Shown: piece after piece, positions 37,654-46,832 of the stretch
How positions within the stretch are numbered: position 1 is the stretch's first letter
How the letters are laid out: every line of letters starts with the position of its first letter
DNA from: Comamonadaceae bacterium
GTDB lineage: Bacteria; Pseudomonadota; Gammaproteobacteria; Burkholderiales; Burkholderiaceae_C
Assembly (NCBI GenBank): GCA_027488115.1
Contig: JAIYCG010000023.1
Span: 62,001-126,000, forward strand
DNA: 64,000 nucleotides
Reading direction: 5' to 3'
Program-made: the position numbers and the translations under genes
Notes under the pieces: model-generated
Told to the model about the DNA's origin: nothing
Seen by the model: the letters and a program-made list of their open reading frames with translations, nothing else
The model's database searches: none

Positions 37654-38468
37654 GTACCTGTTTTCACCAGGCGCTCCACAAAAAACTGCAAGCCACCCGA
37701 AGCTTCATCAATGGGCTCAAGTTGTCGAAGGGCCTCTGCCAAGCGTCTAAAGTCTCTTGCACCACCGCTGCCAGGGGCGAACTCGGCCACTGGTTGGTAT
37801 TTTTTGAGGGCGGACAAAATAAGCTCATCATTTTCAATGGAACCCAAATAGCGCACAGTTCTGTTTAAGAAGCGTGCACAAACTTGGTTGATCCGTTCAA
37901 ACAGCTGGTAGCCCTCCTGTGCGCTGTAAACACCATTGGGGATGAGGTAAATCTCGTCCAAACCTTGGTCTTGTATCAGCACCTTGATGGTGGCATAGGC
38001 ATCGGCAATGGAAGAGGGGTCGTCGCGAACCACCACAAAGCGGCGCGAACAAGCCGACATAAATGCCAAAACCTCTGGGGAAATGCCCGCAGCCATGTCC
38101 ACAATCAAATAATCAATGTCGTCGGTGATGGCACTGAAGGCACGCACAATGTTGGCGGCCTGTATATCGCCCAAAGCGGCCATCTGTTGGATGCCAGAAG
38201 CACCCGGCACAAGCTTGATGCCTTGGCGAGTGGTGACAATGATTTCAGCCAGCGTTTTCTCGCCACTCATGAAATGGCTCAGGTTGTAGGGGCAGCGGCA
38301 GCCCAATGCAATTTGAGCGTTGGCCAAGCTCATGTCGGCGTCAAACAACATGACGCGATGACCCATGGCTTGCAGCGCAACAGCCAGATTGACGGAGACC
38401 GTGGTTTTACCCACCCCTCCTTTGCCACTGGCAATGCCAATGACTTGGGTACTTTTTGCTTTATCCAT
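37650..38468 (-). CDS. flhG: MinD-like ATPase FlhG (flagellar number regulator)
   Basis: The 272-residue P-loop ATPase has the deviant Walker A IGIASGKGGVGKTTVSVNLA and the aspartate of DADMSLANAQIALG. FlhG (FleN/YlxH) limits flagellar number, antagonises FlhF, and in pseudomonads also inhibits the master activator FleQ. The C-terminus has the membrane-targeting-like amphipathic end. The ATG at 38468 was selected; a GTG at 38477 in frame is possible. It overlaps flhF by eight bases, the classical flhF-flhG order of polarly flagellated bacteria. Confidence 0.92.
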   Translation of the reverse strand: MDKAKSTQVIGIASGKGGVGKTTVSVNLAVALQAMGHRVMLFDADMSLANAQIALGCRCPYNLSHFMSGEKTLAEIIVTTRQGIKLVPGASGIQQMAALGDIQAANIVRAFSAITDDIDYLIVDMAAGISPEVLAFMSACSRRFVVVRDDPSSIADAYATIKVLIQDQGLDEIYLIPNGVYSAQEGYQLFERINQVCARFLNRTVRYLGSIENDELILSALKKYQPVAEFAPGSGGARDFRRLAEALRQLEPIDEASGGLQFFVERLVKTGT

Positions 38469-39891
38469 GAAGCTCACTTTGAGGAATTTCGACGGACCAA
38501 CGCGGACGGCTCAAACCCATGGAGTGGGTTGAGGGTTCATTGGCTGCCTCTGCCTCGTTCACATGAGGGTCTAGTGTCGCAGGTTTTGCGGCAGCTTCAA
38601 TCACGTCATCTCCCAAAGTCTTTGAAAATGGCGTCAATTGCGTCATGGCAATGTTGATGAGTTTGTTCAAGCCAGACGATTTCAAGCCGTCCGAAACCCG
38701 GTCAGACCCACCTCCAGCCGACACCACACAATTAGCACCTTCTGCGATCAAAAATTGTATCAGTGGCCATGGGGCATGCGATTCATCCAACTTACTGATC
38801 AAGAGGCTTTGCCAAGTCAGGTTGGATTTCAACATGATGCGAGACAATGTGACGCCTGAAGAGTCGGCCGGCACAACAGCATGCAGGCCCGCTTCTGGGC
38901 AAACCTGCACAACTTCGGCCAAACGTTCGCTCATGAGTACACCCGGTGTGTCTATCAAGATCAATCGGCGTGTTGAGAGCTCACTCAGCAGCAAGGACAG
39001 CGTCTCTGTGTCTGCAGCGCGAAAGCATTCCACGCCCAACTGGGAACACAGCATTTGAGTTTGCGCCCAGGCACCTGCACGCATGTCGTGATAGCTCACC
39101 ACCGCAATGTATTCAGCGCCAAATTGTTGTGCGGCTTGTTGGGCCGCTTTGGCCACCATCAAGCTTTTGCCTGAACCCGACAAACCTGCCAACACATGCA
39201 CACCGCGGTTGGGAAAACCCTCTAGCGGGCGCTCTAAATTGTGTGTCAGTTGGGTACGAATACTGGCCAATGCGCTGTCCAAACTGGGTTGCTCACGCAA
39301 GCCCTCTTGCAGCAAGGCACGCAAACCTGTCGGCACACCTGCATCAGCCATGGCCTCTACCAAGGGTTGAATGTGGGCTGGCCAGTATTGGTTCATTTGC
39401 CAACTGGCCGTTTGCTGACTCAAGCGAAATTCTTGACGCAGTGCGGCCAACTCTTCGCGCACCAAAGACACAATTTCTTGGCTTCGAACTTGCTCACGTC
39501 CTTGGGTTAAAAGCTGCTCTGTGGGAGACTTTTCCACATTGACAGCGCTCAATTTGGCTGCAGTTTCGGTATCTTTTTGAGTGTCCTGCTTGACGCCAGT
39601 TTGCGCGCCTGGCTTCAACAAATGGTGCAAATGATCTTTAAAGGGGTTGTTCACAGATGAAGGTGTGCTTGAAATGCGTTGCGCTGAGGTTGTCGGCCTG
39701 ACAGAGCCGATTGCAAGCTCTTCTTGCATCAACTCTTCAGAGCTGGCTTCTGTCACTTCCAAAGCCACAATCAGTTCAGTCTGCCCTTCAACACGTTGAT
39801 TGGAAATGATCAACACATCGGGACCATACAAAGCCATGGCCTTTTCAGTAGCGCTTCGCGTATCACGAGCTAAGATGCGTTTAAGTTCCAT
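38461..39891 (-). CDS. flhF: SRP-like GTPase FlhF (polar flagellar placement)
   Basis: The 476-residue protein has the FlhF N-terminal region (MELKRILARDTRSATEKAMA, VLIISNQRVEG), a long disordered basic middle part (about 60-130), and an N-G GTPase module (residues about 180-400). FlhF determines the pole at which a flagellum is built. The G motifs deviate: G1 is GLSGSGKS (usual GVGKTT), G3 DTPG (usual DTAG), G4 SKLDE (usual TKLDE), and the DTYRIGA loop is replaced by a YHDMRAGA sequence. It starts after flhA, 62 bases downstream. Confidence 0.88.
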   Translation of the reverse strand: MELKRILARDTRSATEKAMALYGPDVLIISNQRVEGQTELIVALEVTEASSEELMQEELAIGSVRPTTSAQRISSTPSSVNNPFKDHLHHLLKPGAQTGVKQDTQKDTETAAKLSAVNVEKSPTEQLLTQGREQVRSQEIVSLVREELAALRQEFRLSQQTASWQMNQYWPAHIQPLVEAMADAGVPTGLRALLQEGLREQPSLDSALASIRTQLTHNLERPLEGFPNRGVHVLAGLSGSGKSLMVAKAAQQAAQQFGAEYIAVVSYHDMRAGAWAQTQMLCSQLGVECFRAADTETLSLLLSELSTRRLILIDTPGVLMSERLAEVVQVCPEAGLHAVVPADSSGVTLSRIMLKSNLTWQSLLISKLDESHAPWPLIQFLIAEGANCVVSAGGGSDRVSDGLKSSGLNKLINIAMTQLTPFSKTLGDDVIEAAAKPATLDPHVNEAEAANEPSTHSMGLSRPRWSVEIPQSELHG

Positions 39892-39953
39892 GGCGGTATC
39901 TCTTCATCAATCTAAGGTTTGAATTTTTTAATTCGCTTTGTATTCGGGACGTT

Positions 39954-42050
39954 TTAGCGTGTTTCAGCTTGAACGGTGTGAACCACTTTGACGGTTTGAT
40001 CGTCTGGTATTTCGCTGTATGACAACAAAGTCAAATCGTTCACGCGATAACGAACGGCCTTTGACATCCAGGGGCGAATGAGAGGTGAGACCACCAGCAC
40101 AGCGGGGTGGCCCATCTCTTCTACAGCCCGAGCACCATCGCGCAAAGCACCAAACAAACGCTCAGCCAAACCTGGCTCCATGGCAATGCTCTGGCCTGGG
40201 GCGGTTTGTTGCAAGATGTTGTGAATCAACTGCTCAAGGCTAGGGTCCAGCGTCATCACAGACAAGCTGTTGGCTTCGTCCACCAAACTTTGAACAATCA
40301 TGCGACCCAATTTGGGTCGGATCAGCGCAGTCAATTGTTCTGGCTCTTGGGTCCGATTGGCCACTTCAGACAAGGTCTCTGCAATGGTGCGCATGTCACG
40401 AATCGACACCGATTCGTTCAGCAAGTTTTGCAAAGTGCGCGTTACAACACCTAAAGAAAGCTTGCCTGGCACCAAATCTTCCACCAATTTAGGTGATTTG
40501 GCAGCCAACTTGTCGAGCAGTTGCTGCACTTCGTCGTGGCTCAGCAAATCGGATGCGTTGTCGCGCAAAACCTTGTTCAGGTGCGTGGCCACAGCCGTGC
40601 TGGCGTCCACAACGGTGTAGCCTAGCGTACGCGCCAAGTCGCGTTGTGATGGGTCAATCCAAACGGCTTCCAAGCCAAATGCGGGTTCTTGCGTGGCTTG
40701 ACCTTCCAAGGGTCCATAGACCTGCCCTGGATTAATGGCCAACTCTTTGCCCACCTTGATCTGACCTTTGCCCCGAACAACACCTTTTAACACGATGTGA
40801 TACGAATCGGGATCGATGGTGAGGGCGTCGCGAATGCGCACGGGTTGAACCAAAAAGCCCAACTCAGCTGACAATTTCTTACGCACACCCTTCACTCGGT
40901 TCATCAACTGGCCGCCTGTTTCTGGGTTCACCAAAGGAATCAGGCCATAACCAATTTCAAGACCAATCAAGTCCACCTGGTCGACGTCGTCCCAATCCAA
41001 TTCTTTTGGCTCTTCCAAAGCCGCTTGGGCAGCTTGCTCCGCAGGTGAGCTGACAGGCTCAGTTTGTTTCAGCGTGACGCGATAAGCCAATGCAGCACTT
41101 CCCAAAGCCAATGTGATGAAGACCAAATGCGGCATGCCTGGGACCAGGCCCAGAATAGCCAAAATAGCTGCTGACATATACAAGGCTGTGGGGTTGGCCA
41201 ACTGGGACGTGGCCTGCTCTGTCATAGACTCAGAGGTGGTTACACGTGTCACGATGATGGCGGTGGCCAGAGACAAAAACAGAGAAGGGATCTGAGCCAC
41301 CAAGCCATCGCCAATGGTCAACAGCGTATAAATACGGCCAGCTTCAGACAAAGACAGGCCATGCTGGGCTACGCCAATGGTGAGACCACCAATCAAGTTG
41401 ATGACCAAGATCAGCAAGCCAGCGACAGCGTCACCGGACACAAACTTGGAGGCACCGTCCATGGAGCCGAAGAAGTCAGATTCTTGTGAAAGTTCTTCGC
41501 GGCGCTTTTTCGCAGTTTCTTGGTCAATCACGCCAGCATTCAAATCAGCGTCAATTGACATTTGTTTACCAGGCATGGCATCCAATGTGAATCGTGCATT
41601 GACTTCAGACACACGGCCCGCACCTTTGGTCACCACAATGAAATTGATGATCATCAAAATCGCAAAGATGATGAAACCGACCACGTAGTTGCCACCGATC
41701 ACAAACTCACCGAAGGCCTGTACCACTTTGCCCGCGGCATCGTGACCTTCATGTCCGTTGACCAAAATCACACGCGTAGAAGCCACGTTCAACCCCAAAC
41801 GCAGCATGGTGGCGAACAACAAGACGGAGGGAAAAGACGAAAACTCAAGTGGCTTGCGGGTGCCAATGGCAATCATGATGATCAGCAGGCTGCAAGCAAT
41901 ATTGAAAGTAAACAAAATGTCCAGAAGAAGCGCAGGAAGCGGAACCACCAACATGGCCATGATCAACAGCACCATGGCAGGCAAACCGAGGCCGGTGTAA
42001 TCAAATTTGGACAGGTTCTGTCGAACCGTTGACAGGGTCAAGGTGCTCAT
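39954..42050 (-). CDS. flhA: Flagellar export apparatus gate protein FlhA
   Basis: The 698-residue protein has eight N-terminal membrane helices with the FHIPEP-family block SEVNARFTLDAMPGKQMSIDADLNAG (residues about 145-170) and a large cytoplasmic domain (about 350-698) that binds chaperone-substrate complexes. FlhA converts proton motive force to export. It is the first gene of a minus-strand flhA-flhF-flhG-fliA block, divergent from fliK. Its usual partner flhB is not upstream but about 6 kb away at the end of the fli operon. Confidence 0.96.
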   Translation of the reverse strand: MSTLTLSTVRQNLSKFDYTGLGLPAMVLLIMAMLVVPLPALLLDILFTFNIACSLLIIMIAIGTRKPLEFSSFPSVLLFATMLRLGLNVASTRVILVNGHEGHDAAGKVVQAFGEFVIGGNYVVGFIIFAILMIINFIVVTKGAGRVSEVNARFTLDAMPGKQMSIDADLNAGVIDQETAKKRREELSQESDFFGSMDGASKFVSGDAVAGLLILVINLIGGLTIGVAQHGLSLSEAGRIYTLLTIGDGLVAQIPSLFLSLATAIIVTRVTTSESMTEQATSQLANPTALYMSAAILAILGLVPGMPHLVFITLALGSAALAYRVTLKQTEPVSSPAEQAAQAALEEPKELDWDDVDQVDLIGLEIGYGLIPLVNPETGGQLMNRVKGVRKKLSAELGFLVQPVRIRDALTIDPDSYHIVLKGVVRGKGQIKVGKELAINPGQVYGPLEGQATQEPAFGLEAVWIDPSQRDLARTLGYTVVDASTAVATHLNKVLRDNASDLLSHDEVQQLLDKLAAKSPKLVEDLVPGKLSLGVVTRTLQNLLNESVSIRDMRTIAETLSEVANRTQEPEQLTALIRPKLGRMIVQSLVDEANSLSVMTLDPSLEQLIHNILQQTAPGQSIAMEPGLAERLFGALRDGARAVEEMGHPAVLVVSPLIRPWMSKAVRYRVNDLTLLSYSEIPDDQTVKVVHTVQAETR

Positions 42051-42167
42051 GGGTGGCCTAATGGGCTGTTTACAGGGTTAAAACAATCAAACTGCATGGG
42101 TGTCTTCCATAGTCCAGCTTGTCGAGCAAAGACCATGCCACCTCAAATCCCGACACCCACCTCCATG

Positions 42168-42183
42168 TGCAAGGATTGGCCCC
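42168..42183 (-). promoter_or_regulatory. Possible sigma-54 promoter for flhA
   Basis: On the minus strand GG and GC are 10 bases apart in GGGGCCAATCCTTGC. The -12 part is TTGC, but the -24 part agrees poorly with TGGCAC. It lies 118 bases before the flhA start. Weak evidence. Confidence 0.3.
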
Positions 42184-42202
42184 AAAGCGGCAAGCCCTAA
42201 CC

Positions 42203-42218
42203 TGTCACGATTTTTGCT
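42203..42218 (+). promoter_or_regulatory. Sigma-54 promoter for the fliK-fliLMNOPQR-flhB operon
   Basis: TGTCACG-ATTT-TTGCT matches TGGCACG-N4-TTGCA in ten of eleven defined positions, the exception being the second G of the -24 pair. It lies 63 bases before the fliK start, in a 230-base divergent gap that otherwise holds no gene. Confidence 0.6.
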
Positions 42219-42280
42219 AATACAAGGCGTACCCGGCCTCAAAACCGGGGTTGCAACATCAAACTGAAGATGGAAATACC

Positions 42281-43684
42281 ATGGACGCCAAGCTCAACAT
42301 TTTGAACGCACCTGTCTCGAACCCCACGCCAGCAGGGGCTTCCAGCAGTTCTGGGAAGCTCGACCCCAACCTCGCCAGGCCCATGAATGGGCAAGAGTTT
42401 GCGGGGGTGATGCGCGACCTGATGGCCAAAGGTGAACGGCAAGAGCTTGCCGGAACAGACCTTGAAGAGAACACAGATACCTCGACAACCGCCCTGCAAA
42501 CACTGAATTTAGGCGACCAGTTTTCCGTCATCACGGCCGTATCACCTTTGCCCGACCCCAACAGCTTGGCCCAATTCGCCCGAGCCCAAGGCTTGAGCGA
42601 ACAAGCTGTGCAAACACTTTTTGGCGATTTGACCACCCCAGCCGCCAAAGAAACATTGACCTTAGCGCCCTCTTTGGCCACTTTGGGCTGGATTCAGGCA
42701 CACCCAGGCAACTTAACCCTCTCCGATCAAGTAGCCAGTTCGGCGTGGACTGAAGCGCCGATTTTGACAACACCCTCTGCGGGAACCAAGGCCTCAGACC
42801 TTTCTGCGCTCATGGCCACGGCTGGCGCCACTGGGGTTCTCCAAGCACTGGGCGGCATGGGCGCTGCGCCGTCGCAAGCCCTTGGCAGTGCAGACAATCT
42901 GGCAGAAATTCCACCAGAACTAGGCCCCTTGGATGCCATGCGCATGCGCATGATGCCCGCATGGGAGAACATGACGCGTCAATTGGCCCAGTTGAAAGGC
43001 AGCGATCAGGCTGCGGCTTGGGGACAACTGAGCCAAAATATTCTAAGCAGCAAAGCCCAAGGGGCAGAGGTTCCAGAGGTATTGCTTGACTTAGGCGCCA
43101 ACGACCCTTCACTTCTCACAGCACTCGATGCGCTTCTAGACCAAAGCAACAACAGTTTGGTGAACCACGATTCGGGCCGAAACACAGCCAGCACAGGCAC
43201 TCTGGGCGCCTCTGCCACGAGTGCGGCCATGGCGAACCCCGAAATGACCGATCGTGCGGCTCAAATTCAGGACATGGCAGATAAACTTGGCAAAGCCATG
43301 GGCGAACGCCTGCAAGACCAATTAGAGCGTGGGGAATGGAAGCTTCAACTGAAGCTGAATCCAGCACATTTAGGCAAAATCGATGTTGAACTCGACATGA
43401 GCAAGTCAGGCTTGGACGCTGTTTTCAAATCAGACAACCCGTTAACGCGTGAATTGATTTCTCAAGGCATGAACAAACTCAAGGATAGCTTGGCACAATC
43501 GGGCATGACAGTTGCTAATGTCTGGGTGAACAGTGAAAACCAGCGTGGGTCTGGCGGAAACTCGACACCGCGTCAAAACTCGGGTGCTGAGTCTCCAGCC
43601 AGTGCCTCTGTGACAGAAGTCGCGGCCCCTGAATCGCGGATCAAAGAACTAAGATCCTCAGATGCGTGGGACACACTGGCCTGA
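42281..43684 (+). CDS. fliK: Flagellar hook-length control protein FliK
   Basis: The 467-residue protein has a long low-complexity N-terminal ruler part (about 1-320, rich in Ala, Leu, Pro, Thr). The conserved C-terminal Flg_hook domain (about 350-430) is LQLKLNPAHLGKIDVELDMS and ELISQGMNKLKDSLAQSGM. FliK measures hook length and triggers the export switch through FlhB. The ATG at 42281 was chosen; an in-frame TTG lies at 42251. It begins the plus-strand fli operon. A second FliK-like protein is encoded at 54230. Confidence 0.88.
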   Translation: MDAKLNILNAPVSNPTPAGASSSSGKLDPNLARPMNGQEFAGVMRDLMAKGERQELAGTDLEENTDTSTTALQTLNLGDQFSVITAVSPLPDPNSLAQFARAQGLSEQAVQTLFGDLTTPAAKETLTLAPSLATLGWIQAHPGNLTLSDQVASSAWTEAPILTTPSAGTKASDLSALMATAGATGVLQALGGMGAAPSQALGSADNLAEIPPELGPLDAMRMRMMPAWENMTRQLAQLKGSDQAAAWGQLSQNILSSKAQGAEVPEVLLDLGANDPSLLTALDALLDQSNNSLVNHDSGRNTASTGTLGASATSAAMANPEMTDRAAQIQDMADKLGKAMGERLQDQLERGEWKLQLKLNPAHLGKIDVELDMSKSGLDAVFKSDNPLTRELISQGMNKLKDSLAQSGMTVANVWVNSENQRGSGGNSTPRQNSGAESPASASVTEVAAPESRIKELRSSDAWDTLA

Positions 43685-43743
43685 AAAGTAAACTAAGTAC
43701 GCCCGGTTCTTCCGGTGTTCATTTGATTAGATAGAGGTGCCCT

Positions 43744-44325
43744 ATGGCAACAGCAGCCCCAGAACAAGCAACAGAAGTCGCTGAAGAAGAGCCGAAAAAG
43801 AAGAAACCCATTGTCCTGATCATTGGTGGTGTGGTCGGCTTGATCGTGCTCATTGTGGCCATTGTGATGGGCACGCTGTATTTCACCGGCTACTTCAATC
43901 CCAAACCGGTGATCGAAGCCGAACATGCCGATGCCGATGGGCATGGCGACAAGAAAGACGACAAGAAGCCTGGTAAAAAAACCAAAGATTCACCAGAGCT
44001 GACGCGTTTTGAGTACACCTACATGCAAATTGAGCGCGAGTTCTTGGTCAATGTCAGTGGCTCCAAAAAAGTGATGTCTGTCCAGCTTGCTGTCATGACG
44101 CACTATGACGAACGTGTTTTTGAAAACGTGAAAAAGCACGACTTTGCCCTTCGCTCTGCTGTCATGGATGTCATGCGCATGACCACCGATGCCGATTTGG
44201 TCAAGCCCGAATTCCGAAAAGAATTGGCCGTCAAAATTCGCGACGCCATCAATACCCTGCTTGAAAAGTACGAAGACTTTGGCGGGATTGAAGAAGTTCA
44301 CTTCACCAATTTCGTGGTTCAATAA
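43744..44325 (+). CDS. fliL: Flagellar basal body-associated protein FliL
   Basis: The 193-residue protein has one membrane helix (residues about 20-45, PIVLIIGGVVGLIVLIVAIVM), a Lys/Asp-rich linker (GDKKDDKKPGKK) and a periplasmic FliL domain (EREFLVNVSGSKKVMSVQLA, residues about 97-115). It ends with the typical VHFTNFVVQ. FliL surrounds and stabilises stator units near the rod. RBS AGAGGTG precedes the ATG. It is 59 bases after fliK and 24 bases before fliM. Confidence 0.93.
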   Translation: MATAAPEQATEVAEEEPKKKKPIVLIIGGVVGLIVLIVAIVMGTLYFTGYFNPKPVIEAEHADADGHGDKKDDKKPGKKTKDSPELTRFEYTYMQIEREFLVNVSGSKKVMSVQLAVMTHYDERVFENVKKHDFALRSAVMDVMRMTTDADLVKPEFRKELAVKIRDAINTLLEKYEDFGGIEEVHFTNFVVQ

Positions 44326-44349
44326 ACAGACCCATACGCCAACTTATTT

Positions 44350-45339
44350 ATGGCCACCAATTTATTAACACCTGACGAACTCGCCGCCCTGACGGAAGGC
44401 GTGATGGATGGTTCGATTCCAGTGGACACTGGTTTCAACACCACCGCACGGGTGAAAAAGCACGACCTGGCCAGTGAAGACAGCAGCTTGGGGGTGAACA
44501 TCACCTCGATCGACATGATCAACGAGCGCTTCATTCGCACCTTCCGTTTGGGCTTGGTCGAGATGCTTCGCACCAGCCCCAAAGTCAATCCCAATCAAGT
44601 TGAAATCGTCCGCTTTGGCGACTACCTCAAAAGTCTGAAAGCGCCGTTGTCTGTCAATGTGGTGCGCATGTCACCGCTTCGTGGCAACTCCATTGTGGTG
44701 ATTGACCCAACGGTGGTGTTTAGCTCTCTTGACAGTTTCTTTGGCGGCTTTGGCAAAGGGGTGGGCAATTTGCCGCCTGGCCGTTTGTTCACACCCACAG
44801 AGTCGCGCATCATCAACATGATTTTGGAAGTGTTCTTCAAGTCACTCCAAGAAGCTTGGTCTGCAGTCTTGCCCGTTGAATTTGAATTGGTCAGCTCAGA
44901 AATCAACCCTCAGTTTGCACAAATTGCCGACGAAAACGATTTGGTCATCTTGACCCGTTTCGAAGCTGAGAACAACCAGAATTCACAAGGCTTCATTGAT
45001 CTGGTCTACCCCTATGCATCGCTGAAACCCATTCGCGAACGGCTCAGAAGCCGCGTTCAGTCGGGTGATGGCAATGACGAGTCTGACAAACAATGGCGCA
45101 TCGAACTGGAAGAAGCAGTCGACTCGGCCAGTTTAGAAGCTCGCGTGATTTTGGGCAGCATTGAATCTTCGTTTGGCGAAATCAAAGCCATGAAAGAGGG
45201 CGATGTGCTGTTCTTCAAAAAACCAGAACTGGCTCGTTTGAATGTCAACGGCCTGCCGGCCTTTGATGTGCAAGTGGGTAGCATTGGCGCACAAACTGCT
45301 GTCCAAATTGAACGGGCTTGTATTCCCGGTATGCAATAA
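44350..45339 (+). CDS. fliM: Flagellar motor switch protein FliM
   Basis: The 329-residue protein has an N-terminal CheY-binding-like segment (LLTPDELAALTEG, variant of the LSQxEIDALL type), the middle domain with NERFIRTFRLGLVEMLRTSP and MSPLRGNSIVVIDPTVVFS, and a C-terminal SpoA domain (VRVILGSIESSFGEIKAMKEG-like, here with AR before VILG). FliM forms the C-ring with FliG and FliN and sets rotation direction. It is followed by fliN after 17 bases. Confidence 0.96.
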   Translation: MATNLLTPDELAALTEGVMDGSIPVDTGFNTTARVKKHDLASEDSSLGVNITSIDMINERFIRTFRLGLVEMLRTSPKVNPNQVEIVRFGDYLKSLKAPLSVNVVRMSPLRGNSIVVIDPTVVFSSLDSFFGGFGKGVGNLPPGRLFTPTESRIINMILEVFFKSLQEAWSAVLPVEFELVSSEINPQFAQIADENDLVILTRFEAENNQNSQGFIDLVYPYASLKPIRERLRSRVQSGDGNDESDKQWRIELEEAVDSASLEARVILGSIESSFGEIKAMKEGDVLFFKKPELARLNVNGLPAFDVQVGSIGAQTAVQIERACIPGMQ

Positions 45340-45356
45340 ATTTTCAGGAAACAGAC

Positions 45357-45662
45357 ATGACCGACAACTCCTCCGACGCCCTGCAAAACGAGGCAAATCA
45401 ACGCCAGATCAATCCTGAAGTGTTGCAAAACATCAATGTGACCTTGTCCATTGAGGTGGGGCGCGCCATGATCAAAATCCGCGACCTGATGCGCCTCACC
45501 CAAGGCAGCGTGGTAGAGCTTGACCGCATTGCGGGTGAGCCCCTGGACCTCTTGGTCAACAACACCGTGGTGGCCCAAGGCGAGATCGTTTTGGTCAACG
45601 ACCGCTATGGCGTTCGCCTGACGCGTGTGGCGCCAGCGTCAGAACGCATGAAGAACTTATAA
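45357..45662 (+). CDS. fliN: Flagellar motor switch protein FliN
   Basis: The 101-residue protein is essentially one SpoA/SURF domain: NINVTLSIEVGRAMIKIRDL, then LTQGSVVELDRIAGEPLDLLVN and GEIVLVNDRYGVRLTRV. It forms the lower C-ring and contributes to cargo docking. The ATG at 45357 was selected over a longer frame overlapping fliM. It is followed by fliO after 35 bases. Confidence 0.96.
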   Translation: MTDNSSDALQNEANQRQINPEVLQNINVTLSIEVGRAMIKIRDLMRLTQGSVVELDRIAGEPLDLLVNNTVVAQGEIVLVNDRYGVRLTRVAPASERMKNL

Positions 45663-45697
45663 ACTACAGGCTTTAGACGACAAGAAACGAGAAACTC

Positions 45698-46060
45698 ATG
45701 GCACCCGGTTTTGGTAGCGCCGACCTGTTTCGGATGATCGGCAGCTTTGCCTTGGTGCTAGTCCTCATGGCAGCGCTGTTGTGGGCGCTGCGCCGCCTGC
45801 AGTCACGCATGGTCACCCAAAACTCTGGGCGACGCATGCAGATCATTGAATCTCTCAGCATCGGCCCCAGACAAAAGATTGCATTGGTTCGCGTTGGCGA
45901 TCAAGAAGTCATGGTTGGCATCACCGCGTCGCAAATCAACGCACTGGCGCATTGGCCAGACCGTGCAGCAAAGCCGGGTTCAACCCCTTCATCCCTGCAA
46001 AATGAACTGAGCCAGCTCAGCGCCAGCTTGTCAGCCACCGGAGACGCTCATGTTGCGTAA
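45698..46060 (+). CDS. fliO: Flagellar biosynthesis protein FliO
   Basis: The 120-residue single-pass membrane protein has a hydrophobic helix (residues about 7-30, LFRMIGSFALVLVLMAALLWAL) followed by the FliO cytoplasmic domain (SGRRMQIIESLSIGPRQKIALVRVGDQEVMVGI, split over residues 43-75). FliO helps assemble the FliP5 export gate. It overlaps fliP by eleven bases. Confidence 0.92.
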   Translation: MAPGFGSADLFRMIGSFALVLVLMAALLWALRRLQSRMVTQNSGRRMQIIESLSIGPRQKIALVRVGDQEVMVGITASQINALAHWPDRAAKPGSTPSSLQNELSQLSASLSATGDAHVA

Positions 46061-46817
46061 TTTTTTCAAACAGCCCCTTGTATTGGCCAGCGCCATCATC
46101 GCACTGGCCCTGTTGGCATTTCCCTTTGCGGCCTCGGCCCAGGGCATCCCCATGGTCAACGTCACAGGCGGCCCCAAAGGCCAACAACAGTACAGCTTAT
46201 CTCTGCAACTGTTGGCCCTGATGACATCGCTCACGCTGTTGCCTTCGTTCTTGCTCATGATGACCTCGTTTGTGCGCATCATCATTGTGCTGTCGATCTT
46301 GCGCCAAGCTTTGGGCACGGGCCAAACACCACCCAATACTGTGTTGGTGGGTCTGTCTTTGTTCCTCACCCTGTTCATCATGTCGCCTGCATTGACCGAC
46401 ATCTACAACAACGCCTTGGTGCCCTACATGCAAAAAGGCATGGCTTTTGACAAAGCCTTGGCTGCAGCCGAAGAACCCCTGCGCAACTTCATGATGAAGC
46501 AAACCCGAGAAGACGATATCGGCCTGTTCATGCAAATGGCCAACAAAGGCGAGCCTGTCAATGCAGCGTCTGTGCCCTTTTCAACCTTGGTTCCTGCGTT
46601 CATCACGTCTGAACTCAAGAGCGCTTTCACCATTGGCTTCCTCATTTACATCCCGTTTGTGGTCATTGACCTCATTGTGTCCAGTGTGCTCATGTCGATG
46701 GGCATGATGATGCTGTCGCCCATGATGATCTCGATGCCCTTCAAACTCATGTTGTTTGTTTTGGTCGACGGCTGGAGCTTGATCTTGGGATCGCTCGCTG
46801 CCAGTTTTGCCACATAA
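46050..46817 (+). CDS. fliP: Flagellar export gate protein FliP
   Basis: The 255-residue protein has a cleavable signal peptide (cleavage likely after AASAQG), a feature special to FliP, and four membrane helices. Conserved segments are LTLLPSFLLMMTSFVRIIIV and ALGTGQTPPNTVLVGLSLFLT, and PMMISMPFKLMLFVLVDGW near the C-terminus. FliP, FliQ and FliR form the helical export gate. Confidence 0.96.
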   Translation: MLRNFFKQPLVLASAIIALALLAFPFAASAQGIPMVNVTGGPKGQQQYSLSLQLLALMTSLTLLPSFLLMMTSFVRIIIVLSILRQALGTGQTPPNTVLVGLSLFLTLFIMSPALTDIYNNALVPYMQKGMAFDKALAAAEEPLRNFMMKQTREDDIGLFMQMANKGEPVNAASVPFSTLVPAFITSELKSAFTIGFLIYIPFVVIDLIVSSVLMSMGMMMLSPMMISMPFKLMLFVLVDGWSLILGSLAASFAT

Positions 46818-46832
46818 CTTTGGAGACATCAC

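Noticed and set aside
42019-42034. TGTC...GACA inverted repeat in the start of flhA
   Set aside because: Only the outer four bases of each arm agree with the palindrome at 51850, and it lies inside coding sequence; likely chance.
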